This document shows, in pieces, positions 1-6,451 of a stretch of DNA of 10,108 nucleotides. The DNA is from Acidobacteriota bacterium (GTDB lineage Bacteria > Acidobacteriota > Terriglobia > Bryobacterales > Bryobacteraceae): NCBI GenBank assembly GCA_021788955.1, contig JAJYKC010000034.1:1-10108 (forward strand), read 5' to 3'. Each line of letters opens with the position of its first letter. The stretch's first letter is position 1. Below the pieces are notes generated by a model. It was not told the origin of the DNA, searched no databases, and saw only the letters and a program-made list of their open reading frames with translations. The position numbers were made by a program, and so were the translations under genes.

Positions 1-797
1 TTTCGGACGGAGGCAAGTTCAACGATCCGGACCGGGCCTTCGCGCGCGCGATCGAACTGGAAGAGCAGGGCGCGGACATTCTCGACGTCGGGGCGGAGTC
101 CACGCGGCCGGGATCGGCGCGCATCTCGGAAGCCGAGGAATTGCGCCGTCTCGTTCCGGTGCTGAAACGGCTGCGAGATAAGCTATCAATTCCCGTCTCG
201 GTGGATACTTACAAGTCCGGCGTGGCGGCGAAGGCGCTGGAGATGGGCGTCGAAATAATTAACGACCCGAGCGCGCTCACGTTCGACCCGCAATTGGCGC
301 GCACGGTCGCCAATGGGAACGGCGGCATCGTGCTGAACCATATGCGCGGTACGCCGGAGACCTGGGCGAAGCTGCCCCCGCTAAAGGACGTGATGGGCGC
401 GATTCGCCTGGACCTCGATGCCTGTGTTCATCGCGCCGTCCGCGGCGGCATTCCGCGTTCGAGCCTGGTGATCGATCCCGGTATCGGCTTCGGAAAGCGG
501 AAGGAGCAGAACACCGAGATTCTTGCGCGTCTGCCGGAACTGGCCGGACTCGAAGTTCCGATTCTGGTTGGTCCGTCGCGAAAATCGTTTCTCGCGCAGG
601 CGACGGAAGTTGAGACGGCCTACGCCACGGCGGCCGCGGTGACGGCGGCGGTTCTCGGTGGGGCGCATATTGTGCGTGTGCATGATGTGACGCCGATGAA
701 AGCCGTCCTGCATATGGCCGACGGGGTGCTGCACGCCTCCTATCGAGAGCCTGAAGAAGCGCCGGCGCCTTTGCGGCGGCCGCGCCCGCTATCCTGA
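1..797 (+). CDS. folP: Dihydropteroate synthase, 5' end missing
   Basis: Joins p-aminobenzoate to hydroxymethyl-dihydropterin diphosphate in cytosolic folate synthesis; it is the sulfonamide target. The reading frame is open from position 3 and begins inside the family's N-terminal motif (SDGGKF, normally preceded by NVTPDSF), so roughly 20-40 residues lie upstream of the window. A TTG at 141 is in frame but is not the real start, because conserved sequence precedes it. Visible motifs in order: ESTRPG (96-113, pterin-diphosphate loop), SVDTYK (198-215), IINDPSAL, NHMRGTPETW, VIDPGIGFGK, VGPSRKSF and RVHDV near the C-terminus. These supply the known ligand positions Thr/Arg, Asp, Asn, Asp, Lys and Arg-His. 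The motif usually read INDVSG/INDISG is INDPSA here, and HMRG is preceded by Asn rather than Met. The C-terminal tail (EPEEAPAPLRRPRPLS) is a short proline-rich extension. The next gene begins 6 bases after the stop. Confidence 0.96.
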   Translation, partial: SDGGKFNDPDRAFARAIELEEQGADILDVGAESTRPGSARISEAEELRRLVPVLKRLRDKLSIPVSVDTYKSGVAAKALEMGVEIINDPSALTFDPQLARTVANGNGGIVLNHMRGTPETWAKLPPLKDVMGAIRLDLDACVHRAVRGGIPRSSLVIDPGIGFGKRKEQNTEILARLPELAGLEVPILVGPSRKSFLAQATEVETAYATAAAVTAAVLGGAHIVRVHDVTPMKAVLHMADGVLHASYREPEEAPAPLRRPRPLS

Positions 798-799
798 AG
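781..799 (+). promoter_or_regulatory. Candidate -10 element for a leaderless aminotransferase mRNA
   Basis: CGCGCCCGCTATCCTGAAG overlaps the folP stop codon. The hexamer TATCCT (790-795) matches four of six bases of TATAAT and ends 8 bases before the ATG at 804, so transcription would begin at or next to the start codon. The same element, core CYGYTATCYT, recurs at 1992-2011 and 6381-6399, each time just ahead of a gene. I see no convincing -35 box. The only alternative ribosome signal is a weak GAAG at 796-799, very close to the ATG. This is inference from position and recurrence. Confidence 0.45.
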
Positions 800-803
800 T
801 TTC

Positions 804-1985
804 ATGCCCTCCGCGCCGGCCCGTACTGTCAGCGTTGCCTCCTCGGCGGCCTCGATCCAACATTCGCGCATTCGTGAACTGGCGGAGATCGCCATGTCGA
901 TGGACGGCGTGCTGCGCCTGTATTTCGGCGAATCGAACCTTCCCACGCCGGATTACATCAAGCGGGCGGCGCAGCAGGCCATGGCGGACGGCTACACGTT
1001 CTACACGGAAAACGCGGGCCTGCCTTCCACGCGCTGCGCGATCGCCCGATACTACGCGGCGATGCAGCAAGTGAATCTGGACCCGGCGACGGAGATCGTG
1101 TTGACGGCTTCCGGCGTGCAGGCTTTGCATCTGGCGATACGCTGCACGCTCGACCCTGGCGATGAAGCGCTGGTGCTGACGCCGGCATGGCCCAACGGGG
1201 CGGCAAATGTGGCTCTGTCCAACGCGAAGCCGATTGAGATTTCCATGCCGCTCGAAGGCGGGCGTTATCGCGTGGACTTCGACGCGCTGGAAGCGGCGGT
1301 CACCCCACGCACTCGGCTGCTGATCTACACTTCGCCGTCGAATCCGCTGGGTTGGGTAGCGACGGTCGACGAGCAGCGCCGGTTGCTCGAATTCGCCCGG
1401 CGTCACCGGCTATGGCTCATGGCCGACGAAGTTTATGAGCGGCTGTATTACCTCGAAGAAAAGCCCGCGCCGTCGATTCTGCGGTTGGCCTCGCGCGAGG
1501 ATGCGGTGATCGTCATCCAGTCGTTTTCGAAGGCGTACTGCATGACGGGTTGGCGCCTGGGCTGGATCGTCGCGCCGGCGGAGTTCGCGCAGCGCGCCGC
1601 AAGGTTGAACGAATTCGAAGTCTCGTGCCCCGCGGCCTTCGTGCAGCGGGCCGCCGAGACGGCTCTGGCCGAGGGAGAGGAAGAGATCGCGAAGATGGTT
1701 GCCACGCTGCGCGCCAACCGCGATTTCTGCCTCGACGCGCTGCGCGGAATGCCCGGAGTCACCGTGCCGGAGCCCGACGGCGCCTTCTACCTTTTCCCTC
1801 GTATCGAAGGACTGACGGATTCCTACGGCTTCTGCGAGCGCCTTCTGCGCCAGACTCGCGTTGGTCTTGCGCCCGGCGTCGCGTTCGGCAACGGCGGCGA
1901 GGGTTCCGTGCGAATCTGCTACGCCTCCGAGCGGACGATCCTCGAGCCCGCTATGGAGCGGCTCGGAAATTTTCTGCGGTCCTGA
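804..1985 (+). CDS. Fold-type I PLP-dependent aminotransferase (class I/II)
   Basis: Cytosolic transaminase of the AspC-like class I/II superfamily, transferring an amino group from an amino acid to a 2-oxo acid; the substrate cannot be read from sequence. The 393-residue length is typical. Landmarks: FGESNLPTP (41-49), the substrate/PLP loop YTFYTENAGLPSTR (64-77), SPSNPLG with Asn180, ADEVYERL with Asp208 and Tyr211, the Schiff-base lysine Lys243 in SFSKAY, Arg251 in TGWRLGW, and Arg370 in SVRICYA for the substrate carboxylate. The usual NPTG motif is NPLG here, a Thr-to-Leu change at a position that often varies. ATG 804 is preferred over ATGs near 894-900 because residues before those (SRIRELAE) belong to the conserved N-terminal helix. 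It follows folP by 6 bases and may be read from folP or from its own promoter at 781-799. No recognised link to folate synthesis. Confidence 0.93.
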   Translation: MPSAPARTVSVASSAASIQHSRIRELAEIAMSMDGVLRLYFGESNLPTPDYIKRAAQQAMADGYTFYTENAGLPSTRCAIARYYAAMQQVNLDPATEIVLTASGVQALHLAIRCTLDPGDEALVLTPAWPNGAANVALSNAKPIEISMPLEGGRYRVDFDALEAAVTPRTRLLIYTSPSNPLGWVATVDEQRRLLEFARRHRLWLMADEVYERLYYLEEKPAPSILRLASREDAVIVIQSFSKAYCMTGWRLGWIVAPAEFAQRAARLNEFEVSCPAAFVQRAAETALAEGEEEIAKMVATLRANRDFCLDALRGMPGVTVPEPDGAFYLFPRIEGLTDSYGFCERLLRQTRVGLAPGVAFGNGGEGSVRICYASERTILEPAMERLGNFLRS

Positions 1986-1991
1986 GCGTCA

Positions 1992-2011
1992 CGCTTCCGT
2001 TATCTTCGAAG
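1992..2011 (+). promoter_or_regulatory. Candidate -10 element for a leaderless nuclease mRNA
   Basis: CGCTTCCGTTATCTTCGAAG lies in the 27-base gap between aminotransferase and nuclease. TATCTT (2001-2006) ends 6 bases before the GTG at 2013, placing the expected transcript start on the GTG itself. It aligns with the elements at 781-799 and 6381-6399, with one extra base after the hexamer. No proper Shine-Dalgarno lies at normal spacing. Inference from recurrence and geometry. Confidence 0.45.
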
Positions 2012-2012
2012 A

Positions 2013-2945
2013 GTGAGGATCTCTCGTCTTTTCGTCGCGCTGTTCGTGTGCGCCTCGCTCGAAGCCTGGAACGCCGCCGGACACCGAACCATCGCCTATA
2101 TCGCTTATTCGCATCTTGCCCCGCAGGTGCGCGCCCGCGTCGACACGCTTTTGCAATCGCATCCCGACTATCCGCGTTGGGTGCGCGACGTACCTCCCGC
2201 AGAGCGTCCGCTGGCGGCGTTTCTGCGCGCCTCGACGTGGGCCGACGAGATCCGCTCGGACCCGGCGTATCACAACGAACCCCGCGAGGCGCCGCCATCC
2301 ACGGAAGCGCCCGATCACTTCCGTCATCAGAACTGGCACTACGTCGATGAGCCGATCGCCGGGGAGTTCGCCAACGTCCACATCGACGATTCGCTGAATC
2401 CTTCCTGGCGGGAGGCGCCGAACGTGGTTACGCAGATTCGCGCCATGCAGACGATTCTGTCGAACCGGTCCAAGCCGGCGGCGGCGCGCGCCTGGGCGCT
2501 TGGGTGGTTAATGCACCTTATTGGCGATATTCATCAGCCGTTGCACTGCGCGAGCCGCTACACGCCGGGGCCGGATGGCCGGATGGAAAACGACGCCGGC
2601 GGCAACCGCGTGCGCCTGGCCGCCGCGGATCACAACCTGCACGCATTCTGGGACGACTTACTCGGCTTTGACGACTCGCCCGCCGCGATCAAGCAGTTGG
2701 CCGAGGGACTGGCTGCGGCCACGCCGCCCGTCAAGGGCAAGAGCCGCGAGCGCGGCTGGCAGGCCGAAGGCGCGAAACTGGACGTGGCGGTTGTGTACCC
2801 GGGCCTCGCGTATGCCAGGACGCGCGCCTCGGGCCTGGAAGTTTCGCCCGAATACCGCCGTGTCGCGCTCGCCGTCGCCGGGCAGCGAGTGGCTGTGGCG
2901 GGTTACCGTCTCGCCGCCGTTCTCAATCGCACGCTGAACCGTTGA
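2013..2945 (+). CDS. Secreted S1/P1-family zinc nuclease
   Basis: Single-strand-preferring nuclease of the S1/P1 (phospholipase C-like) fold with a trinuclear zinc site, predicted to be exported and to hydrolyse DNA/RNA and possibly 3'-nucleotides. GTG start; 310 residues. Residues 1-18 (MRISRLFVALFVCASLEA) form a short signal peptide, and cleavage after Ala18 would leave Trp19 as the new N-terminus. The family needs exactly this, because the N-terminal amine and carbonyl of Trp bind zinc. All nine P1 ligands can be placed: Trp19, His24, Asp78, His109 (NWHYVD), His168, Asp172 and His178 (LMHLIGDIHQPLH), His210 and Asp214 (NLHAFWDD). Spacings W-H (5), H-D (4), D-H (6) and H-D (4) equal those in P1 nuclease; the D78-H109 stretch is longer than in P1. 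The downstream VWA gene starts within its stop codon, suggesting co-translation. Confidence 0.94.
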   Translation: MRISRLFVALFVCASLEAWNAAGHRTIAYIAYSHLAPQVRARVDTLLQSHPDYPRWVRDVPPAERPLAAFLRASTWADEIRSDPAYHNEPREAPPSTEAPDHFRHQNWHYVDEPIAGEFANVHIDDSLNPSWREAPNVVTQIRAMQTILSNRSKPAAARAWALGWLMHLIGDIHQPLHCASRYTPGPDGRMENDAGGNRVRLAAADHNLHAFWDDLLGFDDSPAAIKQLAEGLAAATPPVKGKSRERGWQAEGAKLDVAVVYPGLAYARTRASGLEVSPEYRRVALAVAGQRVAVAGYRLAAVLNRTLNR

Positions 2946-3880
2946 TGCGGCTTCGCGCCAGTTCGTTGTTTTGCTGCGCGGCGGCGCTAATGTGCGGCCA
3001 GAGCACGCCATCGTTCCGCTCTGACGTATCGCTGGTCCACATCGATGCCGAAGTTGTGGACGGCGCCCGTGTGCTGGACGGGTTCACGCAGAGCGATTTT
3101 CGCGTGCTCGACAACAAGTCGCCACAGACGATCACCCATTTCGGGCAAAGCGAGGCGCCGCTGGATGTCATCCTGCTGTTCGACATCAGCGGCAGCATGT
3201 CTCCCAACGTCGAGAAGATCTCTTCGGCGGCAAAGCTGGCGTTTACGGCGCTGAAGCCCGGGGACCGTGTCGCCGTGATGGTATTCAACACCAGGACGCG
3301 AACGGTTGAGCCGTTTACCTCGGATCTGGACGCGGCGGCGCGGGCGATTCCCGACAAGGTGCTCAGTCTGAAGTTCGGGGGCGGGACGTTCATTGTGTCC
3401 GCCGTGGACGCAGCGGCGCTGTATTTTCGCGGCGAAAAGCCGACGGGGCGCAGGCGCGCGATTGTCGTGATCACGGACAACTACGGCACCAGGACGCGCC
3501 GCGAGCACCCTGTGATTGTCGACGCCTGGGAGTCGGACGCGACGGTGTGCGAGGTGATCGTGCGGTCCGCCGTGAGCGCCGCGCTCAACACGGGCGCCAT
3601 GGTGACAAACCCACTCGCGATGGCGCTTCACGCCGGCGCCGGCCACATCGCGCAAGCCACCGGCGGGGACGTGATCAAATCGCAGGGGGACCCGGGCGCC
3701 GCCTTTCAAGAAATGATGCAGCGGCTGCGACGGCGCTATGAAATCTACTATCCGATGCCGGCGGGCAAGCCGGGACAGGAGCGGAAGGTTGAAGTGACAC
3801 TTACTCGCCCCGTGCACTCCCAATATCCGCACGCGACCGTTCTGGCGCGCCGGGGATACGTCATTCCGCCAGCGCGGTAA
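2945..3880 (+). CDS. Secreted VWA-domain protein (acidobacterial VWFA-related type)
   Basis: Predicted exported protein of 311 residues with a von Willebrand factor A domain, a metal-dependent adhesion fold that binds a protein ligand; the partner is unknown. Residues 1-19 form a signal peptide (MRLRASSLFCCAAALMCGQ). Residues 24-68 (FRSDVSLVHIDAEVVDG... DFRVLDN) match the beta-sandwich lead-in seen in the acidobacterial VWFA-related family. The VWA domain spans about 73-270, and its MIDAS is intact: DISGS (Asp80, Ser82, Ser84), Thr148 in GGGTF, and Asp178 in ITDNYG. The C-terminal 40 residues form a strand-rich tail ending ARRGYVIPPAR, also typical. ATG 2945 shares its A with the nuclease stop (TGATG). 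A TTG at 2942 would also be in frame but adds only one residue. I see no Shine-Dalgarno, so translation probably depends on ribosomes finishing the nuclease. The Cys at 17 is not in a credible lipobox. Confidence 0.9.
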   Translation: MRLRASSLFCCAAALMCGQSTPSFRSDVSLVHIDAEVVDGARVLDGFTQSDFRVLDNKSPQTITHFGQSEAPLDVILLFDISGSMSPNVEKISSAAKLAFTALKPGDRVAVMVFNTRTRTVEPFTSDLDAAARAIPDKVLSLKFGGGTFIVSAVDAAALYFRGEKPTGRRRAIVVITDNYGTRTRREHPVIVDAWESDATVCEVIVRSAVSAALNTGAMVTNPLAMALHAGAGHIAQATGGDVIKSQGDPGAAFQEMMQRLRRRYEIYYPMPAGKPGQERKVEVTLTRPVHSQYPHATVLARRGYVIPPAR

Positions 3881-3887
3881 CCGGGGG

Positions 3888-5540
3888 TCAGTTGTTTTCC
3901 GGGTGAGCCAGCTTATCGAGATACATCTTCTGCGCGCGGTCCCATTGGGGGACTGTGCCGGATTCCACGTTGATCCGCATCACATCGCCTGAGCCATCGG
4001 CGGAGAGCGCCGGCCACTTCGGCAGACCTTCGCCGTTCGGATCCCCGTGCTGGATGAAGTTTGCGAAGTAGGCTTCCATCAGCTTGGAGATTTTGTAGTC
4101 GTCCTGCGTCCAGTCGTAGACCTTGTTGGTGGCCAGGTTGCCGAGCGCGTATTCGATTTCGGCCGAATGCACGGCGCCTCGGGGCGGCGGCGCGGCGTTC
4201 GCCCGTGCCGCTTCTCCGCGGAGCACGCCGCCGGCAAGGCCCGCCACGGCGTCGCCCATGGACTTGTTCATCGGAGGCCGCAGACGGGCGTAGAAGTAGC
4301 GATATACGGGCTTGCCTCCGGTCTGGGCGCTCAGTTCGATCCATTTCCATGTGCTGAAGGCTGTGAAGCGATCGCCCGCCAACTCGGTCGCCTGATCGAG
4401 CACTTCTTCGTTCGTCGTCGCCGGGAACAACTTCAGAAGCTCGTCCGCATGGTCGCCATAGAGTTTTTTCACGGCAGCCTGGAAGTTCTCCGGCGTCGTA
4501 TCATCCTTGCCCAGGACGGCCCGGGGGTTCATTTCCTCCGAGTTCCAGCCGGCAAGCAGCGGAACGTGCGCCTGATGGCCCGCCGCGAAGATAGATAGCG
4601 GCGACTCGGGGAAGAAGTAGCCGTCCACGGTCACCGGGAAGCGCGCCATTCCATTTCTGCCGGTTGAGTGGAGCAGGTTATGCGCGCTCATGGCCCGCAA
4701 GTCCGCCAGCGATGAGGCGCCCACGCTTTTGGCGAACTGCTCGCCGAGTTCCTCGGCGTGGGCGAGCGTCGCGGTGGGCTGCAGGCCAAGCAGGGATCCG
4801 CTCTCGCCGATCGCGCCGGCGATCAGGCCTTTGGACAACGGCGAGCCCATCTGCGCCGAAACCGAAAACGAGCCGGCCGATTCACCGGCGATTGTCACGC
4901 GATTCGGATCGCCTCCGAAGGCTGCGATGTTGCGCTTCACCCAAGCGAGGGCTGCATTTTGATCGAGCAATCCGTAGTTGCCGGAGGCGTGGTGCGGCGA
5001 CTCGCGGCTCAGTTCGGGATGCGCCAGGAAGCCGAACACGCCGAGACGGTAGTTCACCGTGACCGCGACGATGCCGTGTGTGGCGATGCTTTCGCCGTCG
5101 TAGCGCGGCTCCGATCCGTCGCCGGCGACAAATCCGCCGCCGAAGAAATAGACCATCACGGGCAGTTTTGCCTTCGCCGCCTTGGCCGGCGTCCAGACGT
5201 TGAGGTACAGGCAGTCCTCGCTCATGCCGTTGGAGCGGAAGTTCATGTCGCCAAAGATGGGAAGCTGCATGCAGCGTGGGCCGAACTGGGTGGCGTCGCG
5301 CACGTCCGTCCAGTTTTTCACCGGCATGGGCGCCTTCCAGCGGAGTTTGCCTTCGGGGGGTTCGGCGAACGGGATTCCTTTGAAAATGCGGATGCCGGTC
5401 GAAGCCGAGACGGCGCCTTCGACGGCCCCGTTCGCCGTTTTCACGAGCACGGCAGCGGGAAGACCAGAGCAGGTGAGAAGCAGCAACGACGCGGCGAGAG
5501 CGGCATCGCGGAACGAGGCGAGCGGATGAGCGAAAACCAT
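3888..5540 (-). CDS. Secreted type-B carboxylesterase
   Basis: Serine hydrolase of the carboxylesterase type B (PnbA/cholinesterase-like) family, cleaving carboxylic esters; the natural substrate is not evident. 550 residues, the usual family size. Residues 1-30 look like a Sec signal peptide (Arg11, then AALAASLLLLTCSGLPAA). Landmarks: FKGIPFAEPP (53-62), Cys90 and Cys110 of the family's first disulfide (EDCLYLNVW), oxyanion loop GGGF (134-137), nucleophile Ser221 in GESAGS, acid residue Glu335 or Glu336 in GWNSEEM, and catalytic His458 in GAVHSAEIEYALG. The triad is complete, so the enzyme should be active. A stretch at about 427-453, rich in Gly, Ala and Arg, sits just before the histidine and may be a surface loop. 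The gene converges on the VWA gene (7-base gap, no obvious terminator) and follows the TPR gene by 30 bases on the same strand. Its own promoter may lie in that gap. Confidence 0.95.
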   Translation of the reverse strand: MVFAHPLASFRDAALAASLLLLTCSGLPAAVLVKTANGAVEGAVSASTGIRIFKGIPFAEPPEGKLRWKAPMPVKNWTDVRDATQFGPRCMQLPIFGDMNFRSNGMSEDCLYLNVWTPAKAAKAKLPVMVYFFGGGFVAGDGSEPRYDGESIATHGIVAVTVNYRLGVFGFLAHPELSRESPHHASGNYGLLDQNAALAWVKRNIAAFGGDPNRVTIAGESAGSFSVSAQMGSPLSKGLIAGAIGESGSLLGLQPTATLAHAEELGEQFAKSVGASSLADLRAMSAHNLLHSTGRNGMARFPVTVDGYFFPESPLSIFAAGHQAHVPLLAGWNSEEMNPRAVLGKDDTTPENFQAAVKKLYGDHADELLKLFPATTNEEVLDQATELAGDRFTAFSTWKWIELSAQTGGKPVYRYFYARLRPPMNKSMGDAVAGLAGGVLRGEAARANAAPPPRGAVHSAEIEYALGNLATNKVYDWTQDDYKISKLMEAYFANFIQHGDPNGEGLPKWPALSADGSGDVMRINVESGTVPQWDRAQKMYLDKLAHPENN

Positions 5541-5548
5541 AACCGCTC

Positions 5549-5554
5549 ATCGTA
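5549..5554 (-). promoter_or_regulatory. Weak candidate -10 hexamer for the esterase
   Basis: On the minus strand TACGAT ends 8 bases before the esterase ATG, the same geometry as the proposed leaderless promoter at 790-795. It matches four of six bases of TATAAT. It lacks the flanking CGC..C of the other three elements and has no clear -35. The alternative is read-through from the TPR gene with the weak ribosome signal GAG about 5 bases ahead of the ATG. Confidence 0.22.
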
Positions 5555-5570
5555 TCCCAATTAAACTAAG

Positions 5571-6221
5571 CTATTTTCCCCCGGCTGGAAAGGCAACCTG
5601 GCGCGCGGAAGCGCTGTAGGGATGCGCGACCCATTGGCGCACGCTCACGGCGCCGCAGCGGACCTTGTATTCGCCCGACCGGATTTCCCGCCGGGCATGT
5701 TCGAGCTTCGCCCGGCCGGCCTCGGCCCGCGCCGGATCCAATTGCTTGAGCCTGTCCAGCAGCATCGCCGCTTCGTCCAGGTCGCCGAAGCAGACGCCCG
5801 CGGGAAGGTAGGAGAGTTCGGCGAGTCCCTCGATCGCATCCGCATTTCTGGGCTCGAGAACGACGGCGCGTTCCAGGTTTCGCCGCGCTTTGCGTACAAG
5901 ATGAGCCGGGAAGGACGCGGACTCGGCCTCGCGCTCGTAAGCGATGCCCAACCTCATCCGGTACTCGCTCACTTCCGGCGCCACGCGAACGGCATGTTCG
6001 AGCAGAGAAACGGCCCGGTGGTAGTTCGCCTCAAGCGACGCATCTTCGGCCGCCTGCAGCAGATCCGCCGCGCCAGCCAGCCTGGACTCAACGTTCGTAA
6101 AGTTCTCGTGTGGAACATTTTCGCCTGGAATTGATGCGGCGTGCCCGAGCACCAACGTGGCGGCCAGTGTGAGCGCCCAGGTGAGTCCTCTTGTCCTCGT
6201 AGCCCCGTTTCGTGTCCCCAT
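5571..6221 (-). CDS. Secreted TPR-like protein of unknown function
   Basis: I recognise no named family. With the ATG at 6221 the product is 216 residues. Residues 1-29 resemble a signal peptide: basic start (Arg4, Arg9, Arg11), hydrophobic core LTWALTLAATLVLG, then HAAS. Two tetratricopeptide-like helix pairs follow. One is at about 48-82 (LLQAAEDASLEANYHRAVSLLEHAV ending in a P at 82). Another is at about 109-125 plus 129-138 (KARRNLERAVVLEP, a typical TPR helix-B ending, then ADAIEGLAELSY). A third partial unit is at about 147-163 (DLDEAAMLLDRLKQLDP). Such repeats normally bind protein partners. Two cysteines (Cys144, Cys189) could form a disulfide after export. A GTG at 6257 would add 12 residues ahead of the signal peptide and place the start inside a dyad, so I prefer 6221, although neither start has a good Shine-Dalgarno. 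The esterase lies 30 bases downstream. Confidence 0.72.
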   Translation of the reverse strand: MGTRNGATRTRGLTWALTLAATLVLGHAASIPGENVPHENFTNVESRLAGAADLLQAAEDASLEANYHRAVSLLEHAVRVAPEVSEYRMRLGIAYEREAESASFPAHLVRKARRNLERAVVLEPRNADAIEGLAELSYLPAGVCFGDLDEAAMLLDRLKQLDPARAEAGRAKLEHARREIRSGEYKVRCGAVSVRQWVAHPYSASARQVAFPAGGK

Positions 6222-6251
6222 AATTGTTTTGCTACTGATCAGATGCAGTTT

Positions 6252-6268
6252 TGGCACAAAAAGTGTCA
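6252..6268. promoter_or_regulatory. Dyad TGGCAC-N5-GTGTCA in the divergent region
   Basis: TGGCAC (6252-6257) and GTGTCA (6263-6268) are inverted repeats with one mismatch around an A5 spacer. The dyad lies 31 bases upstream of the TPR ATG and 184 bases upstream of yebC. It could be an operator. It also resembles a -24/-12 sigma-54 site on each strand with one deviation apiece: plus strand TGGCAC then GTGT where GC is expected; minus strand TGACAC, with GG changed to GA, then GTGC. Function is inferred only from symmetry and place. Confidence 0.3.
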
Positions 6269-6361
6269 GAGGAGTCCCCTATGATCTACAGACCGTGGAA
6301 TGGTCCTGGACGGCCCCGCCAGCGTCCCGGTTTCGAGCAAAACAATCCTAACCTTCCCGAT

Positions 6362-6380
6362 CGCCGGGCGGCAACCGGCG
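6362..6380. repeat. Perfect inverted repeat CGCCGG-N7-CCGGCG upstream of yebC
   Basis: CGCCGG (6362-6367) and CCGGCG (6375-6380) form a perfect 6-bp dyad with a 7-base spacer. It ends 9 bases before the candidate -10 hexamer at 6390 and covers the place of a -35 box. It may be an operator for yebC. In such GC-rich DNA short GC dyads also arise by chance. Confidence 0.3.
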
Positions 6381-6399
6381 CGCTTCTGTTATCCTGAAA
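6381..6399 (+). promoter_or_regulatory. Candidate -10 element for yebC
   Basis: CGCTTCTGTTATCCTGAAA carries TATCCT (6390-6395) preceded by TG one base upstream, an extended -10 arrangement (TGTTATCCT). It is the closest of the three elements to the consensus CGCTTCYGTTATCYT. Transcription would begin near 6402, giving a leader of about 50 bases. Unlike the other two copies it serves a leadered gene. No -35 box is visible. Confidence 0.5.
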
Positions 6400-6403
6400 C
6401 ATC

Positions 6404-6438
6404 AAGACTAAGCGGCCCGCAGGGTCGTGCCGCGTCTT
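6404..6438 (+). ncRNA. 5'-leader hairpin of the yebC mRNA
   Basis: AAGAC (6404-6408) pairs fully with GTCTT (6434-6438), and GCGGC (6412-6416) pairs fully with GCCGC (6429-6433). The result is a 10-bp stem with a 3-base bulge (TAA, 6409-6411) on one side and a 12-base loop. It begins at the predicted 5' end of the transcript and finishes 4 bases before the Shine-Dalgarno GAGG (6443-6446). The position suggests mRNA stabilisation or translational control of yebC. It is not a known riboswitch class that I recognise. Confidence 0.4.
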
Positions 6439-6451
6439 CCACGAGGGTTCC

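Noticed and set aside
789..1406. Long minus-strand open frame opposite the aminotransferase
   Set aside because: It is an arginine/histidine-rich translation with no motif, lying antisense to a gene with a complete set of PLP motifs; a by-product of high GC.
1550..2350. Plus-strand open frame of 266 codons across the aminotransferase-nuclease junction
   Set aside because: Very Arg/Ala-rich, no recognisable domain, and it overlaps two well-supported genes in another frame.
2569..2584. Tandem GGCCGGAT repeat
   Set aside because: Only two copies of 8 bases within the nuclease coding sequence; explained by coding for GPDGRM in GC-rich DNA.
2945..3001. Lipoprotein signal on the VWA protein (Cys17)
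   Set aside because: The residues before the cysteine are Ala-Leu-Met, which do not satisfy the lipobox pattern.
2987..3832. Minus-strand open frame of 281 codons opposite the VWA gene
   Set aside because: The opposite strand has a full MIDAS motif and signal peptide, while this frame shows no family features.
3881..3887. Bidirectional terminator between the convergent VWA and esterase genes
   Set aside because: Only 7 bases separate the stops and no stem-loop with T-tract is visible there.
4758..5564. Plus-strand open frame of 268 codons opposite the esterase
   Set aside because: Antisense to an intact catalytic-triad enzyme; composition is typical of a shadow frame.
6222..6257. GTG start at 6257 for the TPR protein
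   Set aside because: It would put 12 extra residues ahead of a well-formed signal peptide and start inside a dyad; ATG 6221 fits better.
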